Assembly: GCF_965279055.1 (NCBI RefSeq)
Contig: NZ_OZ257125.1
Location: forward strand, 1,488,001-1,552,000
Reading direction: 5' to 3'
DNA length: 64,000 nt
Source of the DNA: Hydrocarboniphaga sp965279055
Lineage (GTDB): Bacteria > Pseudomonadota > Gammaproteobacteria > Nevskiales > Nevskiaceae
Shown piece by piece: positions 59,995 to 64,000 of the stretch. The position numbers were made by a program, and so were the translations under genes. A model generated the notes under the pieces. That model searched no databases. It saw only the letters and a list, made by a program, of their open reading frames with translations, and was not told the origin of the DNA. How positions within the stretch are numbered: the first letter of the stretch is position 1; every line of letters starts with the position of its first letter.

Positions 59995-62745
59995 GTGTTC
60001 GACAAACTGATCGAGTTCCTCGCACGGCGGCCTTGGCTGCCGCTGCTGATCGTCGCCCTGATTACGGTCTACGCGGCGAGCAGCTGCTTCGACCGCAACT
60101 GGCATCCGCGCATCGCGGTCGATCCGTCGACCGAGAAACTGCTGCCGGCGAACGATGTCGACCGGCTCAGCTTCGAGCATCTGCGCGCGACCTTCGGCGA
60201 CACCGACGCGGTACTGCTGGCAGTGCGGTTCGACCCGGTGTTCACCGCCGACCATCTGGCGGCGATCGCCAGGCTCAGCGACGCGCTGCGCCGCGTCGAA
60301 GGCGTCAAGAGCGTCTATTCGCTGGCGACTGCGCCGAACCTGCTGGCCAGCGGCGAAGACATCGAAGTCAGCAGTTTCACCGAGCAGGCGGCGGCCGATC
60401 CGTCTTCGGTGGCGGCGCTGAAGTCCGCCTTCGAGCGCAATGCCATCTATCGCGGAACGCTGGTGTCTGCGGACGGAAACTACGCGTCGCTGGTGATTTC
60501 GCTGGACGGCGTCGACGAAGTGCGCTTCCTGCGTGAGCACTACGAGCAGCGCCTGCGCGACATCGCGTTCAAGGAAACCGGCAGCAGCGAAATCCATGTC
60601 ACCGGCGCCTCGGTGATCAAGGCGGCGACGACCCTGGCGTTGCTCGACACGCTGGCTTTCACGATCCCGACGATCTACGGCCTGATCGTCGTGCTGCTGC
60701 TGATCGCGTTCCGCTCGGTGCGCGCGACCCTGACCGCGGTGGTCGGCGTCAGCATCGCGATGATCTGGACGCTGGCAGCAGCGGCGGCGCTGGAAATTCC
60801 GCTGAACGTGGTCACGGTGATCACGCCGCCGCTGGTGGTGACCTTGGGCCTGGCCTACGCGATCCATCTGCTGTCGGATTTCTTCTCCGAGCCGGCCCGC
60901 ACGGCCGACGAGCGGCGTGCGCGCAGTGCCCATGTGATGCGCGAGCTGGCGCCGGCCCTGCTGCTCGCGACGGCGACGACCATCGCCGGCTTTCTCGCGC
61001 TGCTGATCAACGCATTGCCGGCGATCCGCCAGTTCGTCTGGCTGTCGGTGCTCGGCGTGTTCTTCCTGCTGCTGCTGACGCTGTTCTTCATGCCGGCGAT
61101 GTTGTCGATCACGCGTTGCGGGCGGCAGGAGCAGAACCATCTGGGCCAGCGGCTGGCGAGCAGATTTGCCGGGCCGCTGGCGCGTTTCGACACGCGCTGG
61201 CGCGGCCGCATCATCGGCGTCGCGCTGGTCATCGTGCCGCTGTGCCTGTGGCTGGCCACCGGCATTCCGGTCGGCGCGGATTACGTCAAAGGCTTCGTCG
61301 CCGGGCATCCCGCGCGGGTCGCCTACGAGGCGATCAATCGCGAATTCAATGGCGCCAACCTGGTCGCGATCCACATCGACAGCCATTTGAACGATGCGCT
61401 GACCGAACCCGAACTGATGCAGGCGATCGACTCGCTGCAGAGCTGGCTGCGTGCGCAGCCCGAAGTCGGTGCCACCGTGTCGTACGTCGATCATCTGAAG
61501 CTGATCCATCAGAGCATGAACGACGGCGCCGACAGCGCTTACGTCTTGCCGGATAGTGCGGCGGCAGCCAAGCAGCTGCTGGTGTTTGCCGGCAGCGACG
61601 ATCTGCGCCGTTTCGTCGATCCACGTTTTCGCGAGGCGCTGATTTCGGTGCGGCTCAACGTCAACGACTCGGCCGAGATCGCGCGTTTTGCCGAGCGTAC
61701 GCGCGTGCGCCTGGAACAGCTGCCGCAGCCTCTGGACGGCGAACTCACCGGCAGTTCGATCCTGGCGACGCGCACGGTCGAGGCGATCGGGCAGGGCCAG
61801 TGGCTGTCGCTGGCGGTCGCCGGCCTGGTGATCCTGGCGCTGCTGAGCCTGATGTTCACTTCGGTAATCGCCGGGCTGTGGGCGCTGCTGCCGAACCTGC
61901 TGCCGGTCGCGGTCTACTTCGGCCTGCTGCGCATTCTCGATATTCCGCTGAACCCCACCAACAGCCTGATCGCCAGCATCGTGCTCGGCATCGCGGTCGA
62001 CGACACCGTGCATTTCCTGGCGCGCTTCAACAGCTATGCGCGCTCGCTGGGCAATGAGCAGCTGGCGGTGGAAAAAGCCCTTGCCGGCACCTTGCGCCCG
62101 ACCACCTTGAATACTCTCGCGCTCTGTCTGGGCCTGCTGATGTTCGCCGGCAGCGAGCTGAAGTCGCAGGTGCAGTTCGGTCTGCTGGCGTCGTTCACGC
62201 TGTTCATCGGCTGGATTTCCGAAATCACGCTGACCCCGGCCTTGGCGACACGGCTGAAGATCGTCACGCTGTGGGACATCGCGCGGCTCGACCTGGGCCA
62301 GTCGCCGCAGCACACGATTCCCTTGTTCGCCGGCCTGTCGCTGCGACAGGCCCGGGTTTTTGCGCTGATTTCCAAGCTCGAACGGCATCAGGCCGGCGAG
62401 CAGGTGATCCGCCAGGGCGACGTTGCGCGCGACATGTACGTGGTACTCGACGGCGAAGTGGAGATCTGGATCGACCGCGGCAACGAGCATCAGACGCTGA
62501 CGCATCTGAGCCGCGGCGCGGTGCTGGGCGAGGCCGGCTACTTCGGCCAGAAACGCACTGCGAATGCGCTGGCGACGACGCCGGTGCGCGTGCTGCGCTT
62601 CGACTCGCAGGATCTGGAGCGCGTGCGTCGCCGCTATCCGCGGATCGCGGCGACGGTGTTCCGCAACTTGAATCGCGTACAGGCCGAACGCCTGGCGCGC
62701 GCCACCGCGATGCTGCAGGAGTCGCAGGCTCCTGCACATCAATGA
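59995..62745 (+). CDS. RND/MMPL exporter with C-terminal cyclic-nucleotide-binding domain, 916 aa
   Basis: Inner-membrane exporter. GTG 59995 starts VFDKLIEFLARRPWLPLL, the usual first helix; the upstream frame overlaps the previous gene. Two RND halves: TM1, a periplasmic domain, TM2-6 around 220-390 (IPTIYGLIVVLLLIAFRSV; ATTIAGFLALLINALPAIRQFVWL), then a repeat ending with SLIASIVLGIAVDDTVHFLARF. From about residue 775 a cNMP-binding domain follows: IPLFAGLSLRQARVFALISKL, GEQVIRQGDVARDMYVVLDGEVEIW, RGAVLGEAGYFGQKRTANALA. The phosphate-binding cassette (GEAGYFGQKRTANA) keeps the conserved E and R, so nucleotide binding is plausible. Likely partner of the LolA-like protein. Confidence 0.9.
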   Translation: MFDKLIEFLARRPWLPLLIVALITVYAASSCFDRNWHPRIAVDPSTEKLLPANDVDRLSFEHLRATFGDTDAVLLAVRFDPVFTADHLAAIARLSDALRRVEGVKSVYSLATAPNLLASGEDIEVSSFTEQAAADPSSVAALKSAFERNAIYRGTLVSADGNYASLVISLDGVDEVRFLREHYEQRLRDIAFKETGSSEIHVTGASVIKAATTLALLDTLAFTIPTIYGLIVVLLLIAFRSVRATLTAVVGVSIAMIWTLAAAAALEIPLNVVTVITPPLVVTLGLAYAIHLLSDFFSEPARTADERRARSAHVMRELAPALLLATATTIAGFLALLINALPAIRQFVWLSVLGVFFLLLLTLFFMPAMLSITRCGRQEQNHLGQRLASRFAGPLARFDTRWRGRIIGVALVIVPLCLWLATGIPVGADYVKGFVAGHPARVAYEAINREFNGANLVAIHIDSHLNDALTEPELMQAIDSLQSWLRAQPEVGATVSYVDHLKLIHQSMNDGADSAYVLPDSAAAAKQLLVFAGSDDLRRFVDPRFREALISVRLNVNDSAEIARFAERTRVRLEQLPQPLDGELTGSSILATRTVEAIGQGQWLSLAVAGLVILALLSLMFTSVIAGLWALLPNLLPVAVYFGLLRILDIPLNPTNSLIASIVLGIAVDDTVHFLARFNSYARSLGNEQLAVEKALAGTLRPTTLNTLALCLGLLMFAGSELKSQVQFGLLASFTLFIGWISEITLTPALATRLKIVTLWDIARLDLGQSPQHTIPLFAGLSLRQARVFALISKLERHQAGEQVIRQGDVARDMYVVLDGEVEIWIDRGNEHQTLTHLSRGAVLGEAGYFGQKRTANALATTPVRVLRFDSQDLERVRRRYPRIAATVFRNLNRVQAERLARATAMLQESQAPAHQ

Positions 62746-62782
62746 TCACAGTCATTACCTAGACCAGAATACGGAGAAACCA

Positions 62783-63676
62783 ATGGCCTACAGCAGTGTT
62801 GACCTGGACAGCTTCAAGCTGCCGCCGATGACAGCCGGCTCGCTCGCCGGCAAGACCTTGTTCATCACCGGCGGCAGCCGCGGCATCGGCCTGGCGATCG
62901 CCGAACGTGCCGCCCGCGATGGCGCCAACGTCGCCATCGCCGCCAAGACTGCCGAGCCGCATGCCAAGCTCGAAGGCACGATCTTCACCGCGGTCGAGGC
63001 GATCGAAAAAGCCGGCGGCAAGGGCTTGGCGCTGCAATGCGATATCCGCGAAGAAGCCCAGGTGCAGGACGCGGTGGCCAGGACCGTCGAGCGCTTCGGC
63101 GGCATCGACATCCTGATCAACAATGCCAGTGCGATTTCCCTGACCGGCACCATGGAAACCGACATGAAGCGCTACGACCTGATGAACGGGATCAATGCGC
63201 GCGGCACCTATCTGGTCGGCCGCACCTGTATTCCGCACCTGAAGAAATCCAGCAATCCGCACATCATGGCGCTGTCGCCGCCGCTGGATCTGGCGCCGAA
63301 GTGGTTCGGCCCGCACGTCGCCTATTCGATGGCGAAGTACGGCATGAGCTTCTGCATCCTGGCCTGGGCCGAGGAGTTCAGGAAGGCCGGCATCGCCGCC
63401 AACGCGCTGTGGCCACGCACCGGTATCGCCACCGCGGCGATCAACATGCTCGGCGGCGAAGCGCTGATGAAGCAGTCGCGCACGCCGGAGATCATGGCCG
63501 ACGCCGCGCATGTGATGCTGACCCAGCCGAGCCGCGAATTCACCGGCAAATTCTGCATCGACGACATGGTGCTGCACGCGGCCGGCGTGCGCGATTTCTC
63601 CGGATACGCGGCGGTGCCGGGCACCACCAAGTTCCTGCCGGATTTCTTTTGCCCCGAAGGCATTCCGCCGGTCTGA
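62783..63676 (+). CDS. SDR-family oxidoreductase, HSDL2-like, 297 aa
   Basis: NAD(P)-dependent short-chain dehydrogenase. Cofactor motif TGGSRGIG at 29-36, NNAS at about 113, and the catalytic pair Tyr181/Lys185 in YSMAKYG. The segment SGRGLALQCDIREEAQVQ-like (GKGLALQCDIREE) and the C-terminal NALWPRTGIATAAI and FCIDDMVL fit the group related to human HSDL2, which is tied to lipid metabolism. The SCP2 domain of HSDL2 is absent. It starts 37 bases after the exporter gene and may be co-transcribed. Confidence 0.87.
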   Translation: MAYSSVDLDSFKLPPMTAGSLAGKTLFITGGSRGIGLAIAERAARDGANVAIAAKTAEPHAKLEGTIFTAVEAIEKAGGKGLALQCDIREEAQVQDAVARTVERFGGIDILINNASAISLTGTMETDMKRYDLMNGINARGTYLVGRTCIPHLKKSSNPHIMALSPPLDLAPKWFGPHVAYSMAKYGMSFCILAWAEEFRKAGIAANALWPRTGIATAAINMLGGEALMKQSRTPEIMADAAHVMLTQPSREFTGKFCIDDMVLHAAGVRDFSGYAAVPGTTKFLPDFFCPEGIPPV

Positions 63677-63699
63677 TGTCCCTCTGATTTCCCGCGACA

Positions 63700-64000
63700 A
63701 TGTCCCGCTACAGGCCGCCCGGCGAAAAGGGCTCGATCTACATCACCGCCGAGGGCTATGCGCGGCTGCGCGAGGAGTACGACCAGCTATGGCGCGTGCG
63801 CCGGCCCGAGGTGGTCAAGGCGCTGGCGACCGCGGCGGCCGAAGGCGATCGCTCCGAAAACGCCGAGTACCAGTACCGCAAGAAGGAGCTGCGCGAGATC
63901 GATCGTCGCGTGCGCTATCTGCAGGTGCGCTTGCCGGATCTGCGCGTGGTCGATCGCGCGCCGGATCAGCCGGACCGCGTGTTCTTCGGCGCGCGCGTCG
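63700..64000 (+). CDS. greB: Transcription elongation factor GreB (3' end outside window)
   Basis: Rescues backtracked RNA polymerase by stimulating transcript cleavage. From ATG 63700 the N-terminal coiled coil is seen: GSIYITAEGYARLREEYDQLW, then TAAAEGDRSENAEYQYRKKELREIDRR, where the acidic tip (the D-x-x-E of EGDRSENAEY) holds the catalytic residues. The Arg-rich wording is that of GreB rather than GreA. The C-terminal FKBP-like domain lies beyond the window. Confidence 0.93.
   Translation, partial: MSRYRPPGEKGSIYITAEGYARLREEYDQLWRVRRPEVVKALATAAAEGDRSENAEYQYRKKELREIDRRVRYLQVRLPDLRVVDRAPDQPDRVFFGARV

Noticed and set aside
59953..62742. Open frame of 929 codons antisense to the RND/MMPL exporter
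   Set aside because: Arg/Gln/His-rich composition without any domain, exactly opposite a gene with clear family motifs. High GC makes stop codons rare on the other strand.

Overview
The window is one contiguous stretch of a GC-rich (roughly two-thirds G+C by eye) Gram-negative chromosome. It holds a complete 16S-tRNAIle-tRNAAla-23S-5S rRNA operon, cyoABCD, a TonB-dependent receptor, Tat and lipoprotein signals and GreB, all of which point to Gammaproteobacteria. The 16S reads most like the Nevskiales (Nevskiaceae/Solimonadaceae) to me, but that is recall rather than a search. Coding density is high, with many ATGA-type overlaps. No phage, IS element or CRISPR array was seen.

Layout. 1-4700: housekeeping genes (ABC ATPase, GNAT, TPR protein, two tiny genes, VOC protein, secreted propeller-like protein). 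5031-15622: tgt with a palindromic insertion, a Tat-lipoprotein amine oxidase with a divergent TetR regulator, a YpfJ-like zinc protease, glutathione peroxidase, a lipoprotein, acyl-CoA dehydrogenase, a tandem universal stress protein and an ECF sigma/anti-sigma pair. 15659-21014 (minus): a bacteriophytochrome operon in the order heme oxygenase, phytochrome kinase, single-domain receiver, hybrid kinase. 21174-25664: a Spy-like protein divergent from a Cpx-like regulator/sensor pair, then a REC-histidine kinase behind two small unknown genes. 26701-37563: TldD-like (Tat leader), PmbA-like, DUF4159, MoxR, DUF58, BatA-like and two large membrane proteins, all on one strand and mostly overlapping. 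This is the best candidate here for an under-described system.

38622-43103 is the accessory-looking part: a tRNA-Met followed by a higBA toxin-antitoxin module with its own promoter/operator, a decayed winged-helix gene, a TonB receptor with a Fur-like site, and an orphan gene. 43172-51587 holds an MHS-type transporter divergent from cyoABCD-SURF1, followed by a RegB/RegA (RoxS/RoxR) redox two-component pair, which links quinol oxidase genes to a probable redox regulator. 51703-57140 is the rRNA operon with promoter and terminator. 57181-64000 carries a COG0523 GTPase, a membrane protein, a LolA-like protein next to an RND/MMPL exporter with an unusual C-terminal cyclic-nucleotide-binding domain, an HSDL2-like reductase and the start of greB.

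At least four families of intergenic palindromic repeats are scattered through the window. Related palindromic sequence also sits inside tgt as apparent extra coding sequence. Many very long antisense open frames exist because of the high GC, and these were discarded.
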